A DNA stretch of 64,000 bases from Butyrivibrio proteoclasticus B316 (lineage in GTDB: Bacteria; Bacillota; Clostridia; Lachnospirales; Lachnospiraceae), in the NCBI RefSeq assembly GCF_000145035.1, contig NC_014388.1, positions 201,501 through 265,500 on the forward strand. Reading direction: 5' to 3'. Within the stretch, counting starts at the first letter, position 1; the number at the start of each line of letters is the position of its first letter. Under the pieces are notes generated by a model that did no database searches, was not told the origin of the DNA, and was given only the letters and a program-made list of their open reading frames with translations. The position numbers and the translations under genes were made by a program. Below, piece by piece: positions 42,275-51,877 of this stretch.

Positions 42275-43459
42275 TTATGATATTTTTCGTTTCTCATCTG
42301 AAGCATAAATTGCTTTCATAATTATAGGTGTAAGTATAGAACTAAGAATTATCAAAAGAATTACCGCTGTAAAGTATCTACTGTCAATAATATCAGCTTT
42401 AAGGCCTCTCTGAGCAACAATAAGAGCAACCTCGCCTCGTGTCATCATTCCAACACCAATTTTAAGAGCATCAGATGAATTGTACTTAAGACACTTAGCT
42501 ACAAGTCCGCATCCAACGACCTTTCCGAGAAGTCCAACAATAACAAACGCTATTGAAAATGTTATTATTGTCATATCTACAGATCTGAGATTTGTCTGAA
42601 GTCCTACGCTTGCAAAGAACACTGGTCCGAAGATCATGTAGGAATTGATATCCATTTTTCTGTCGATGTACTCTGAAGTATCCAGGGAGCTCAGGATTAT
42701 TCCCGCAACATATGCACCTGTAATGTCGGCAACTCCAAAATATTTGTCTGCAACGTAAGCCATTGCAAAAGCAAGCGCAAGGCCCAGAATCGGTATTCTT
42801 CTGGTATGAGGCCATCTCTGCTCTATCTTCTTCATGATCATGAAAACAACTATTCCAACTACTATAGAAAGCGCAAAGAATGCAATTGTCTTAATACATA
42901 CAGCAGCCAGATTGGCATTTGGATCTTTAAGTCCGAGAACTGCAGTAAGTACTACGATTCCTATTACATCATCTATGATCGCTGAACTCATGATCGTCGT
43001 TCCAACATCTGTAGAAATCTTGCCCAACTCTTTTAATACCTGGACTGTAATACTTACAGAAGTTGCTGTCAGAATTGTTCCTATAAAAAGAGCCTTTGTA
43101 AAATCTGCAGAGCCCGGAGCAGCCATGCCGTAAAAAGCCATATACAAAAGAGTTCCCAGAACTAAAGGCACTGCAACACCTGTGCAGGCAAGGATTGTTG
43201 ACTTAAGGCCTGACTTTTTGAGCTTATCAATGTCCGTCTCAAGGCCTGCACTGAACATCAAAAGAATTACGCCAATTTCAGCCATTCCTGAGAGAAAGTC
43301 TCCGGACTGAACAAGATTGAAAAGAGTCGGCCCTATAAGCAGACCTGCTATTATTTCACCAGCAACCTGCGGAGCTTTCAGCTTTCTGGCAATGAGTCCG
43401 AAAAATTTGGCAGCTACTAATATAATTACAAGATCTCTTAGAATCTGCAATGTATCCAT
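42275..43459 (-). CDS. CPA2-family cation:proton antiporter
   Basis: A 394-residue membrane protein of the KefB/NapA type with about 12 segments. VAAKFFGLIARKLKAPQVAGE and GLLIGPTLFN open it, and the transport core has TSVSITVQVLKELG and SAIIDDVIGIVVLTAVLG with the conserved Asp pair. There is no C-terminal TrkA domain. The ATG at 43459 fits GGAGG located 9 bases upstream; an earlier in-frame Met does not. It exchanges Na+ or K+ for H+ and helps pH or salt balance. It is monocistronic, with two terminators behind it. Confidence 0.92.
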   Translation of the reverse strand: MDTLQILRDLVIILVAAKFFGLIARKLKAPQVAGEIIAGLLIGPTLFNLVQSGDFLSGMAEIGVILLMFSAGLETDIDKLKKSGLKSTILACTGVAVPLVLGTLLYMAFYGMAAPGSADFTKALFIGTILTATSVSITVQVLKELGKISTDVGTTIMSSAIIDDVIGIVVLTAVLGLKDPNANLAAVCIKTIAFFALSIVVGIVVFMIMKKIEQRWPHTRRIPILGLALAFAMAYVADKYFGVADITGAYVAGIILSSLDTSEYIDRKMDINSYMIFGPVFFASVGLQTNLRSVDMTIITFSIAFVIVGLLGKVVGCGLVAKCLKYNSSDALKIGVGMMTRGEVALIVAQRGLKADIIDSRYFTAVILLIILSSILTPIIMKAIYASDEKRKIS

Positions 43460-43823
43460 ATTGTTTATACCTCCATTCATTAAGCACCAAGCTTCGAGTA
43501 TGACTCATTTATCTTAATTAGTCAAGGTTTTATACAACATCATAATTAGCGCAAGGCATTACATTTTTATACATGAATATGATTACAAATTTTTCAAGAT
43601 TTTTACACAATTTTAATAAAATAGAGTGATTTATTGCACAATTTAACGCAAATATGATGTTAAATGTGATAATAAACTCGTATAATAAACTTAGAATAAA
43701 AAAATTAATAGTAGACTATACTATCTTGTAATTCATCGTTTTTTCATAATCAAATCTACTATTTAAACTAAATTTTTGTATCAATTATTACGATATATCT
43801 GAGTGAAAGTGAGGGAGAAAAAA
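43460..43823. other. Intergenic region, AT-rich
   Basis: The 364 bp between the antiporter start and the surface-protein start hold no ORF of note. A TATAATA at 43681 is a plausible -10 element for the surface-protein gene, but no good -35 element stands 17 bp before it. If used, it would give a leader of over 100 nt. Nothing else was recognised. Confidence 0.4.
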
Positions 43824-46800
43824 ATGAAAAAAAACAATTTATTATCTGCAATCACAATAGGTATTTCAGCAATGATGGTGCTGCAATCTCCTGTCTCCGC
43901 ATATGCAAGCGAAAACCTCGAGAATCTTGACAGCCTTGATAATTCAAATCCTGGCGTTACAGAAGAACAGGCGCAGCCTGAAACTCCATATGAGCCGATA
44001 ACTGAAGATGTACAAAGTGCTGCTGATACTGCTATAGATGCCTGCGTTAGTACTCCCGCAGCTGAAGATACAGGTTCAGGAGAACAGAGCCAGCCAGCTC
44101 AGGAACAGCAGGCTGAAACCAATCAGGTTGTGGCTCAGGAGGAAGTTCAGCAGGCTGCTGATATTATTCTAAATGGCGATTCTGAGAGTGGAACCCCAAG
44201 TGCATCTGAGCAGAAACAGACTCAGGAAGTCAAAGACCTGATAGCAGCTGCTACTGCAGTTGCAACAGACAGTACTGATGAAGAGGGCAATAAAGTCAAT
44301 TCAGCAGTAACAAGTTATGATGAAGCTGCAAAAGATATCGCTGATGCCAAGGAAAATCTTACTAAGGCAGAGGAAGCTAATAAAGAAGCTGACGCAGCAC
44401 ATAAAGAAGCTGTTACTGAAGTTACAAACGCTGCTGCAGAACTTGTTTCTCCTGCAGGAATCGTAGATACTGCCAACAATATCTCCGGTACAGTTTCAGA
44501 TGCAAATAAAGATGCTGAGAAACTCGTTGAATCTATAGAAAAAGCTGAATCAGAAGAAGAAGCTACACAGATCATCGAGAATCTTACAACGCTTATCACT
44601 ACTGCCGAAAGCACTGTTCAGCTGCAGAAAGAGCATTACGGCACACTTTCTACAGCTTACGATAAAGCCATTAAAGAACTTAACGAAGCTCAGGCCACCC
44701 TTGCTGAAAAAGAAGAGGCTCTCGGAAATAATATTGATCAGGCTTCCTTAAAGATCGCAGACGCAGAAGCAGAAGTTGCTGCTGCTCAGCAGAAAGTAGA
44801 TAACCTTGGAGCTGCACTTGAAGCAGTAGAAAATATGCTCGATAACTCCTCCACACCTACTGATGGAGATACTCTTAATAAGAAGCGTGGAAATAACTGG
44901 AGCGGCAAATTCACTACAAATGTCGATAACAGCCGAAATATCATGAAGGACGTTGTCGTTAACTACTACCTTCCACAGGTCGCTAGAAAGAATATCATAA
45001 CTAATGATCCTTCACATCCATATGTATTCTCCAACCCTGACCCAAAGAATGTAGATTACGAGCACAGATATACGACACTCGAATACTATTATGTTGATGA
45101 CAATGGAAGCATCCAGAAAGATACCAAGTACTTTAACTGGGATTCAATTTCCAAGGCTGACTTCAATAACCAGAATATTGGTAAAAATGAAGGCGACACC
45201 GGAATTGTAATGTATGAAAAGACTCTTGAAGAAGTAAACTCAGTTCAGGACTATGAGAAAGCTGTAGAACTTGCCAAGTCTTATTACAAAGATAATCCTG
45301 ATTTCAAGAGAAATGGCTTACCGCTTACACATGGCAATAATTATAAGAGATGCACAGAGCAAGGCTGGTTCAACGTATACACCTACATGGATGGTGATGA
45401 AAAGAAATTCATCGTCCATGGCGAGCTTACCGGACCTCAGACAGGTACCAGTGTCGGTGTAACACCTGCATTTACTTCGTTTGTAGACGCAAACGGTGTA
45501 GAGCATGAGCTGACACTTGTTCCAGCACCATCAGAGGCTAACACTAATGGCCTTTACAAAGATGCTAACTGCCTGATAATTGGTGATAATGCTACACTTA
45601 CAAAAGTCCTTAACGGAACTGATGGATATAGCTACGTTCATGACAATGTAGTTGACAAATATGGAATCAGCGAAGAGACCGTTAGCAGGCTGCTAGCTGA
45701 TAATCAGAAACTAAATGATTATATAAGCGATAATACTACCGCAGCCCTTGTTAACAGATACGCCAACTACAGAAAAGAAGTAGATGAAGCAAAGAACGCT
45801 GCTCAGGTAGCTACTGATCAGGTCGCTGCTCTAAAGACAGCTATGGAGACTGTAGAAGCTGCCAAGACTAATCCAAACAGGAATCTGACAGCTAAACAGA
45901 TACTTAAGGTTGACAGTGTAGCTGATTATCTTGGTCTTGAACTTACATCTACACAGGCAGCAAGTCTTGATCAGATGAACATGACTCAGCTCAAAGAAAA
46001 GCTTCAGGAATTAAAAGCTGAGGCTGATAAGAAGGTTGCAGATGCCATCGATGAGATGATCATTGTCAGAGGCAAAAAAGATAAGGCAGATCAGATATTA
46101 AAGAAGTTATTCCCTACTCCTGATCCTGAACCGGAAGTTGAACCGGAACCAGATCCTGGAACTGGTGGAACACCAACTACTCCTACCACACCTGATCCCG
46201 GAACTGGCGAAGCTCCAACTACTCCTACCACACCTGATCCTGGAACGAGCGAAACTCCAACTACTCCTACTACACCTGACGGACCTACTACTCCTGCAAC
46301 AGGCGGTACATCAACAACACCTACTACTGATGCACCTACTACTCCTGCAACAGGCGGTACATCAACAGCTCCTACTACACCTGACGGACCTACTACTCCT
46401 ACTACCGGAGAGGTTGCATCCGCTACAACATATTCAGCTCCTACAGTTGCACCTACAGATGCAGGAACAGTAACTCCTACAACTATAGCTGATGCTACTC
46501 CAGCTCTTGCAGCTACTCCAGCTCCTGCAGCACCTGCTGTTCAGAGCCTTGTAGATACACCTGATACCCCTATTATTCCAGCGGCTCAGGCTGTTGCAGA
46601 CGATCAGATTACTCAGCCAGGTGGTGATGACCAGACTTCTCAGCCAGGTGGCGGAGATCAGGTAACTCAGCCAGGCGGCGATGAAGTTCAGCCCGCACCT
46701 GTACAGATTGAAGATGGTACTACTCCTCTTGCAGCTGGTGCTAACTCAGAAAATCTCCAGGCAAATAGTGATGTTCACCCTGATGATTCACTGGCTAATC

Positions 46801-46973
46801 CTGTAGACATCTTGGATGATGACACAGCTCTTGCATCTACAATTACTGATAGCACCCAGAAGACAATGAGCTGGTGGTGGCTCCTCATAATTGCTCTTCT
46901 TGGAGCAACCGGCAAGAAGATGTACGATGAGCACATGGCCAAAAAGGAAGAGAAGGACAATCTGGATAAGTAA
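43824..46973 (+). CDS. Large coiled-coil surface protein with Pro/Thr repeats
   Basis: A 1049-residue exported protein. The ATG at 43824 follows GAGGGAG and starts a signal peptide (ending SAYASEN). Residues 30-130 are acidic and Gln-rich. Residues 130-350 form an Ala/Glu/Lys-rich coiled coil (DIADAKENLTKAEEANKEAD). Residues 350-650 are an unrecognised globular part rich in Tyr and Asn (DYEHRYTTLEYYYVDDNGS), then a second coiled coil. A Pro/Thr-rich stalk with repeats lies at about 770-870, GGDDQ-type repeats follow, and a membrane segment (WWWLLIIALLGA) and a Lys-rich tail end it. No LPxTG motif is seen. It is likely an adhesin or structural wall protein. Confidence 0.85.
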   Translation: MKKNNLLSAITIGISAMMVLQSPVSAYASENLENLDSLDNSNPGVTEEQAQPETPYEPITEDVQSAADTAIDACVSTPAAEDTGSGEQSQPAQEQQAETNQVVAQEEVQQAADIILNGDSESGTPSASEQKQTQEVKDLIAAATAVATDSTDEEGNKVNSAVTSYDEAAKDIADAKENLTKAEEANKEADAAHKEAVTEVTNAAAELVSPAGIVDTANNISGTVSDANKDAEKLVESIEKAESEEEATQIIENLTTLITTAESTVQLQKEHYGTLSTAYDKAIKELNEAQATLAEKEEALGNNIDQASLKIADAEAEVAAAQQKVDNLGAALEAVENMLDNSSTPTDGDTLNKKRGNNWSGKFTTNVDNSRNIMKDVVVNYYLPQVARKNIITNDPSHPYVFSNPDPKNVDYEHRYTTLEYYYVDDNGSIQKDTKYFNWDSISKADFNNQNIGKNEGDTGIVMYEKTLEEVNSVQDYEKAVELAKSYYKDNPDFKRNGLPLTHGNNYKRCTEQGWFNVYTYMDGDEKKFIVHGELTGPQTGTSVGVTPAFTSFVDANGVEHELTLVPAPSEANTNGLYKDANCLIIGDNATLTKVLNGTDGYSYVHDNVVDKYGISEETVSRLLADNQKLNDYISDNTTAALVNRYANYRKEVDEAKNAAQVATDQVAALKTAMETVEAAKTNPNRNLTAKQILKVDSVADYLGLELTSTQAASLDQMNMTQLKEKLQELKAEADKKVADAIDEMIIVRGKKDKADQILKKLFPTPDPEPEVEPEPDPGTGGTPTTPTTPDPGTGEAPTTPTTPDPGTSETPTTPTTPDGPTTPATGGTSTTPTTDAPTTPATGGTSTAPTTPDGPTTPTTGEVASATTYSAPTVAPTDAGTVTPTTIADATPALAATPAPAAPAVQSLVDTPDTPIIPAAQAVADDQITQPGGDDQTSQPGGGDQVTQPGGDEVQPAPVQIEDGTTPLAAGANSENLQANSDVHPDDSLANPVDILDDDTALASTITDSTQKTMSWWWLLIIALLGATGKKMYDEHMAKKEEKDNLDK
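46156..46410 (+). repeat. Pro/Thr-rich tandem repeats within the surface-protein gene
   Basis: Three 42-bp units encode PTTPTTPDPGTGEA-like blocks, followed by two longer blocks with PTTPATGGTSTTPTT and a variant. The DNA is nearly identical between units, so copy number may vary. The segment should form an extended stalk lifting the N-terminal part from the wall. Confidence 0.85.
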
Positions 46974-47017
46974 CTGATCCAAGCAATTATGATCGCACAA
47001 AATGTGTGTATGCGAAA

Positions 47018-47050
47018 AGTAGCTCTGCTAACTAGCAGAGCTACTCTTTA
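47018..47050 (+). terminator. Terminator of the surface-protein gene
   Basis: AGTAGCTCTGCTA and TAGCAGAGCTACT form a perfect 13-bp stem with a 2-nt gap, followed by CTTTATTT. It lies 45 bp after the stop codon. Confidence 0.85.
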
Positions 47051-47088
47051 TTTGCAAATTTTTTGCATCCCCTCTAACCTAATTCAGA

Positions 47089-48681
47089 TTATTCCAATCC
47101 GAAACCGCATTCACCGATTGAATATGTTGTGCTTCCTGTCCAACCTCTTACTACTTCCTCATGGGCCGGAATTATAGCACTTCTCTCACCTTCTTCTCCT
47201 GAAAGAGCAATTTCAAGAGGCTCACTTCCATTAAGTGAAGCTGTAACTACGCTGTCGTTTGCATCAACAATAGTGCCTGAGATAGCAGCAGAACCGTCTG
47301 CAGCAGTAATAGTAACAACCTTGTGTGAATAGTCAATGAGAAGCGTAGCATCCATAGCTACAGGAGCCTCTCCTGAAACTAATTCATAAGTACCTTCAAA
47401 GCTCTCAGTAACAAGCTCTTCTACCTTAACCTCAAACTCCTGTGACTGTCCAAGGAAAGTACCTGTAACCTTCTTGGTTCCAACAGTTGTAGAATCAAAT
47501 CCGTCATAGTTAAGACGACCGTTCCAGATTGACTCCTCAGCGCCATTAGCACGTACAGCTGTAACAACAAGCTCGCCTGCATCAAACGCATCACCTGTGT
47601 AGAATGTGCGAAGCTTGGAAGAATCGATAGCAATACTCTGAGCTCCGGCATAAGGCATTCCATAAACGTTGATGTTACGTGTAAATGTACCTCCACCAAC
47701 ACCATAGCTAAGGCTGGCCTCAAGTGTGTAATCACCGTGCTCTGTATCGAAGATAAATACATCAGCGTCTTCTCCGCCTTCTACATTAACTGCACGGGTT
47801 ACTCCTGCGCTATTAAGTGTACCGGTGATATGAACAACAAAGTTTCTGTCGCCGTTTTCATCGCGGTTATACCAATATCCGTATACATACTCAACTTTTC
47901 CGCTTGCTACTGATGTAGTAGGTCCTGAGAAAGAGCCGTACATTGAACCATCTACTGCACAGTACATATCAAGGCATGCAGGATCAACAATAGTTGCAAA
48001 GCCTTCTGTGTACTGACCTTCAAAGAAATAAGCAACCTCTCCGTTTGCTTCCTTGGCTTCCCATGTATCGCGTGGAATAGCTGCAAGTTCTTCGATTGAC
48101 ATGTTAGCAAAAGAGTTATCTGCAAGATTCATAACTACTGCATCTTCCACGTCAGCTGCGTCTGCAACAACCTCTACTGCAGGAGCAACATTTACAAAAG
48201 AAAGACCAAAAACTGCTGCACATGATGCTACTGCAAGAACTCCGCCCTTAAGAAGGTCTTTTCCAAGGCTAACCTCATCGTCAACCTTAGACTCCTTCAT
48301 AAAGCAAGCTATTACGCATAAAAGAGCTGCTATAAAAGTTCCTACCATGTAGAAAACGCAAAGTGTAGGATTACCACCTGCAAAAGTTACATGGTTGATA
48401 ACGTCAGCGAATACAAAATAAAGCTGAACTACTACAAGATAAAGAGCTACATTGTAAATCGCTGCCTGTATAATAGCACCAAAGCGTACAGGCACAAAAA
48501 ATATTATGATTGAAACTACGGCACCAACAAGAAGTACCATTCCGGGCATAGGGCCCTTGTGACCAAGAGGTGCTGCCACCTCCTGAGTCATTAAAAAGCA
48601 AATACCGGTAATTAACGCCACAATCGCAGCTGCAAGACACAGATAGCTGCCAATGGCCTTATTTTTCAAGCTTTTCAGCAT
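47089..48681 (-). CDS. Membrane protein with extracellular Ig-like domain, partner of GH3
   Basis: A 530-residue protein; the ATG at 48681 fits GGAGG 8 bases upstream. Four membrane segments fall within residues 10-125, and another near 150. The large exterior part has a beta-rich region (EYVYGYWYNRDENGDRNF) and a bacterial Ig-like (Big_3 type) domain around residues 350-425 (TFYTGDAFDAGELVVTAVRA). No enzyme family is seen. It starts 24 bp after the inverted GH3 gene and is co-transcribed with it, so it may bind sugars or hold GH3 at the surface. Confidence 0.78.
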   Translation of the reverse strand: MLKSLKNKAIGSYLCLAAAIVALITGICFLMTQEVAAPLGHKGPMPGMVLLVGAVVSIIIFFVPVRFGAIIQAAIYNVALYLVVVQLYFVFADVINHVTFAGGNPTLCVFYMVGTFIAALLCVIACFMKESKVDDEVSLGKDLLKGGVLAVASCAAVFGLSFVNVAPAVEVVADAADVEDAVVMNLADNSFANMSIEELAAIPRDTWEAKEANGEVAYFFEGQYTEGFATIVDPACLDMYCAVDGSMYGSFSGPTTSVASGKVEYVYGYWYNRDENGDRNFVVHITGTLNSAGVTRAVNVEGGEDADVFIFDTEHGDYTLEASLSYGVGGGTFTRNINVYGMPYAGAQSIAIDSSKLRTFYTGDAFDAGELVVTAVRANGAEESIWNGRLNYDGFDSTTVGTKKVTGTFLGQSQEFEVKVEELVTESFEGTYELVSGEAPVAMDATLLIDYSHKVVTITAADGSAAISGTIVDANDSVVTASLNGSEPLEIALSGEEGERSAIIPAHEEVVRGWTGSTTYSIGECGFGLE

Positions 48682-48705
48682 TGATTCATCCTCCATTAAT
48701 TCTGA

Positions 48706-51654
48706 TTAAGCGGCAATCTTTTTGTCTTTTGCAAAAACCTTGGTATATGTATGAAGAACATACATAACAACAGCGCCGACTAAAAGTACAACAGCAGTTA
48801 CATCAAGGACTCTGAGAACAATCTGCCACCATGGTGCTGCGTCAGAAACTACGATCTCAGCATCACCTGATCCTCCCATTGAGGACTTGAGCATGATGTA
48901 GTACATATAACGGTTAGAATCGAGGACCTTCTGAAGAAGATCTCCATCATCTGTATCATTTATAAGCTTCTCAATTTCTGTAGGTCTTGCTGTATCAAGA
49001 CAGAAAATATTGTTACCTGCCATGAGCATTTCAGGAGCTGATGAATAATCTGATGCTGTAAGAGCGTCATCAATGATATATCCATCATATTTCCACTCAT
49101 CACGAAGAATGTGCTGAATTCCCTGGCTTGCTGCTGCATACATAACACCGATACGGTTATAAGCTGTCATAACACCAAGAGAATCTCCCTCAGCAAGTGA
49201 TCCCTCAAAAGCTCTCATGTATATTTCACGGATAGCCTGCTCGTTAGCGTATGTAGAAATACCCTGTCTTCCTGCTTCCTGTTCATTTAAGAAGAAGTGC
49301 TTAACTGTTCCGATAAGTCCCTTTGTACGCATACCATGTGATACGTTCTTGGCTGCATAGTAGCTAAGAACACCATCCTCTGAGAAGTACTCAGAAGTAC
49401 GTCCTGAATAAGGAGAACGAAGTGTATCAGCACCTGGAGCATAAGCGATAGGAATAGATGCATAAAGAGCATCTTCACCGTACATCTGTCCAAATCTTGT
49501 CTGCACATCATGATCCCATGTAGCGCCAACGATTGGAAGTGTTGCCCAACCTGTACAGTTACGACGGTCACCATACTTAAACTGACCATTCATTCCCTCA
49601 GGTCCGTCAACGATTGTGCAACCAGGCTTGTTAACTGCCTTAACAGCCTTGATACCCTTAGAATCACCCATGTTGATGAGGAGCTCAGAAAGAGTGAGCT
49701 GTGATAAGAAATCATCCCACTTAGGATCATCAAAAGCTACGCCCTTCATATCTATGAAATCAATTTTCTCATCGAGCTTAACTCCAAGATTGAAGTCTGA
49801 AACATGCTTGGCATCAGCTGCCTTGACATAAGTCTGCATGTTAAGTCCATCATAAAGCTTATCGTTAACTGTAATTGTCTCAAGTGTTGTAGGATATGTT
49901 GCATCCCAATCTGAACGTGAAAGATATGTGATCTTCTCGTCGTCATTTACCCAGTAGTTAACATCAGCGTCGTCAAATGTATTTGTAACTTCTACATCGC
50001 TGTTGTAACGTGATTTGCGATACTTTACTGTATCAACTTCTGTGTTAGGCGCTGTCCAAACCTTAACAGCTTCAGCATTACCTGAAACTACATTACCTGC
50101 TTCATCAGTAAGCTTTCCTTCAACATCTGCTCCGCACTTGGATGCAAGTACGTTATTAAGAGCATCGTGAGCGCCGTTACCTACAGCAAAATAATAGTCG
50201 CCTGCATCAAGGATATAACCCTTAGCACCAAGTCTGTCATAAGATGCCAGGAAATATCCCGGAACTTCGATATCAACAGTCTGAGATTCACCTGCAGCCA
50301 CATCAATCTTGTCATAGCCAAGAAGCTGAATAGATGACTTCTCAACGCCATTCATAGCGTCATACTCTGTATATGGAGACTGTCCATAGAGCTGAACTGT
50401 TGCCTTACCATCCATGGCACCTGTGTTGCTTACTGTTACAGTTGCCTTGAATACATCTGAAGCTTCGTCATACTTAAGATCATCCATGTGATAATCATAA
50501 GTTGTATATGAAAGTCCATAACCAAATGGGAAGCAAACTTCATCAGCATAATTCCAGCCTGACTCTGAAGCCTTAGCTCCAGCAGCTGAATCAGCATTTC
50601 CACGACCGAGTACTGTATCCTCATAACGAGTCTCATAGTATCTGTAACCTACGTAGATACCCTCGTTATAGCTTACGAAGTTCTCACCTGCTTCACGTGG
50701 AGCCTTTGTGCCGTAGTCATATTTGTGAAGACCAAAGTTCTCTGCTGATGGAGCTGAAAGAGAATTTGCTGCAAAAGTAGCTGTTGTATGACCTGAAGGG
50801 TTAACTTCACCTGTCACTACTCTGATTGCACCTGGCATACCGTAGAATCCAGGGTTACCTACCCATAGAACAGCATCAACATCGTATTCCTCAAGCCAGT
50901 CCATCTCAAGTGCAAATACTGAGTTTAAGATAACTACTGTTTTGTTAAATTTGCCGGAATCCTTGATGCTCTTGAAGATAGCCTTCTCGTTATCATCAAG
51001 TTCAAGCATTCTCTTACCCTTGTTGTTTACCATAGCAAGGTCATTACCCTCTGTTGCGAAACGGGAAAGAGTTACAAACGCAACATCACCGTATGAATCA
51101 TAAGATTTTTCTACAGCAGATGTAAAAATAGAAGAATCGTACTCGCCAACACTTGATACGCTTCTTGCTTCTGCAGCAGGAGCATTAGCATAAGCATCGA
51201 GTACTGTCTGGTTGACATTAAATCCTGCGCCCTTAAGAGCATCTACAGGAGTCTGCTGGTATTCTTTATTTGTTGATGAACCACCTGCAGTACTACGGAA
51301 TACAGGATCTATGCTTCCGCGTCCAAAAGCAGTTACATTTCTCTCTGAATCTGATAATGGAAGAGCATTGTCCTTATTATAGAGAAGAACACTTCCTTCC
51401 TCTTCCTCCTGCTCACAGAATTTGTAAGCAGCTTCTATATATTTTGCATAACTGTCGTCTGTAAGTGCGCCGTCATCTGAGAATTCAGTGCCACCATAAG
51501 TAGCTCCGCCGCCTTCAATACCAAGTGCATGGTTGATCTCACCTTCCTGCTGGAAAGCGATTGCAGTTCCTGTGAATACAAGATTTGTTAACATAACTGC
51601 AGAACCTGCAAGTCCAAGCCATAACCTGGACTTGTTAGTGCTTTGTTTTTTCAT
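48706..51654 (-). CDS. Membrane-anchored GH3 with inverted domain order
   Basis: A 982-residue enzyme with swapped GH3 domains. Residues 50-310 match the C-terminal GH3 domain (EEEGSVLLYNKDNALPL, FGRGSIDPVF, VLWVGNPGFYGM). A fibronectin-like domain follows (GKATVQLYGQSPYTEYD). The barrel comes last, from about residue 620: SELLINMGDSKGIKAV, IVDGPEGMNGQF, KGLIGTVKHFFLNEQEAGR and YDGYIIDDALTAS, whose Asp is the likely nucleophile. Membrane segments lie at both ends (residues 10-35 and 945-970). Beta-glucosidase or beta-xylosidase are likely activities. A Butyrivibrio beta-glucosidase with inverted order is known. Confidence 0.9.
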   Translation of the reverse strand: MKKQSTNKSRLWLGLAGSAVMLTNLVFTGTAIAFQQEGEINHALGIEGGGATYGGTEFSDDGALTDDSYAKYIEAAYKFCEQEEEEGSVLLYNKDNALPLSDSERNVTAFGRGSIDPVFRSTAGGSSTNKEYQQTPVDALKGAGFNVNQTVLDAYANAPAAEARSVSSVGEYDSSIFTSAVEKSYDSYGDVAFVTLSRFATEGNDLAMVNNKGKRMLELDDNEKAIFKSIKDSGKFNKTVVILNSVFALEMDWLEEYDVDAVLWVGNPGFYGMPGAIRVVTGEVNPSGHTTATFAANSLSAPSAENFGLHKYDYGTKAPREAGENFVSYNEGIYVGYRYYETRYEDTVLGRGNADSAAGAKASESGWNYADEVCFPFGYGLSYTTYDYHMDDLKYDEASDVFKATVTVSNTGAMDGKATVQLYGQSPYTEYDAMNGVEKSSIQLLGYDKIDVAAGESQTVDIEVPGYFLASYDRLGAKGYILDAGDYYFAVGNGAHDALNNVLASKCGADVEGKLTDEAGNVVSGNAEAVKVWTAPNTEVDTVKYRKSRYNSDVEVTNTFDDADVNYWVNDDEKITYLSRSDWDATYPTTLETITVNDKLYDGLNMQTYVKAADAKHVSDFNLGVKLDEKIDFIDMKGVAFDDPKWDDFLSQLTLSELLINMGDSKGIKAVKAVNKPGCTIVDGPEGMNGQFKYGDRRNCTGWATLPIVGATWDHDVQTRFGQMYGEDALYASIPIAYAPGADTLRSPYSGRTSEYFSEDGVLSYYAAKNVSHGMRTKGLIGTVKHFFLNEQEAGRQGISTYANEQAIREIYMRAFEGSLAEGDSLGVMTAYNRIGVMYAAASQGIQHILRDEWKYDGYIIDDALTASDYSSAPEMLMAGNNIFCLDTARPTEIEKLINDTDDGDLLQKVLDSNRYMYYIMLKSSMGGSGDAEIVVSDAAPWWQIVLRVLDVTAVVLLVGAVVMYVLHTYTKVFAKDKKIAA

Positions 51655-51822
51655 CCTTATCCCCATCTTTCCATAATATAAGTGTTATTATTTCCCTCCC
51701 TCCGCCTGACAGGTTGTGCACCACCTGCATGCGGAAGTATATTTATAAGTACATACTATGGAAAAAAAATGAGGCATTCAACAGATTGGCACAATTGAAC
51801 AAATTCAGGTCATAATTTACAC

Positions 51823-51863
51823 AAAAAAATAGAGTCGACTCGGATTTTTTTATCCAAATCGAC
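51823..51863 (-). terminator. Terminator of the LytTR two-component operon
   Basis: On the minus strand GTCGATTTGGAT pairs with ATCCGAGTCGAC with internal mismatches, and a run of T residues (51823-51829) follows. It lies 15 bp after the kinase stop. Confidence 0.75.
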
Positions 51864-51877
51864 CCCTGTTTTTATGA

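Noticed and set aside
46138-46473. 111-residue Leu-rich ORF
   Set aside because: It is a frame shadow of the Pro/Thr repeats in the surface-protein gene.
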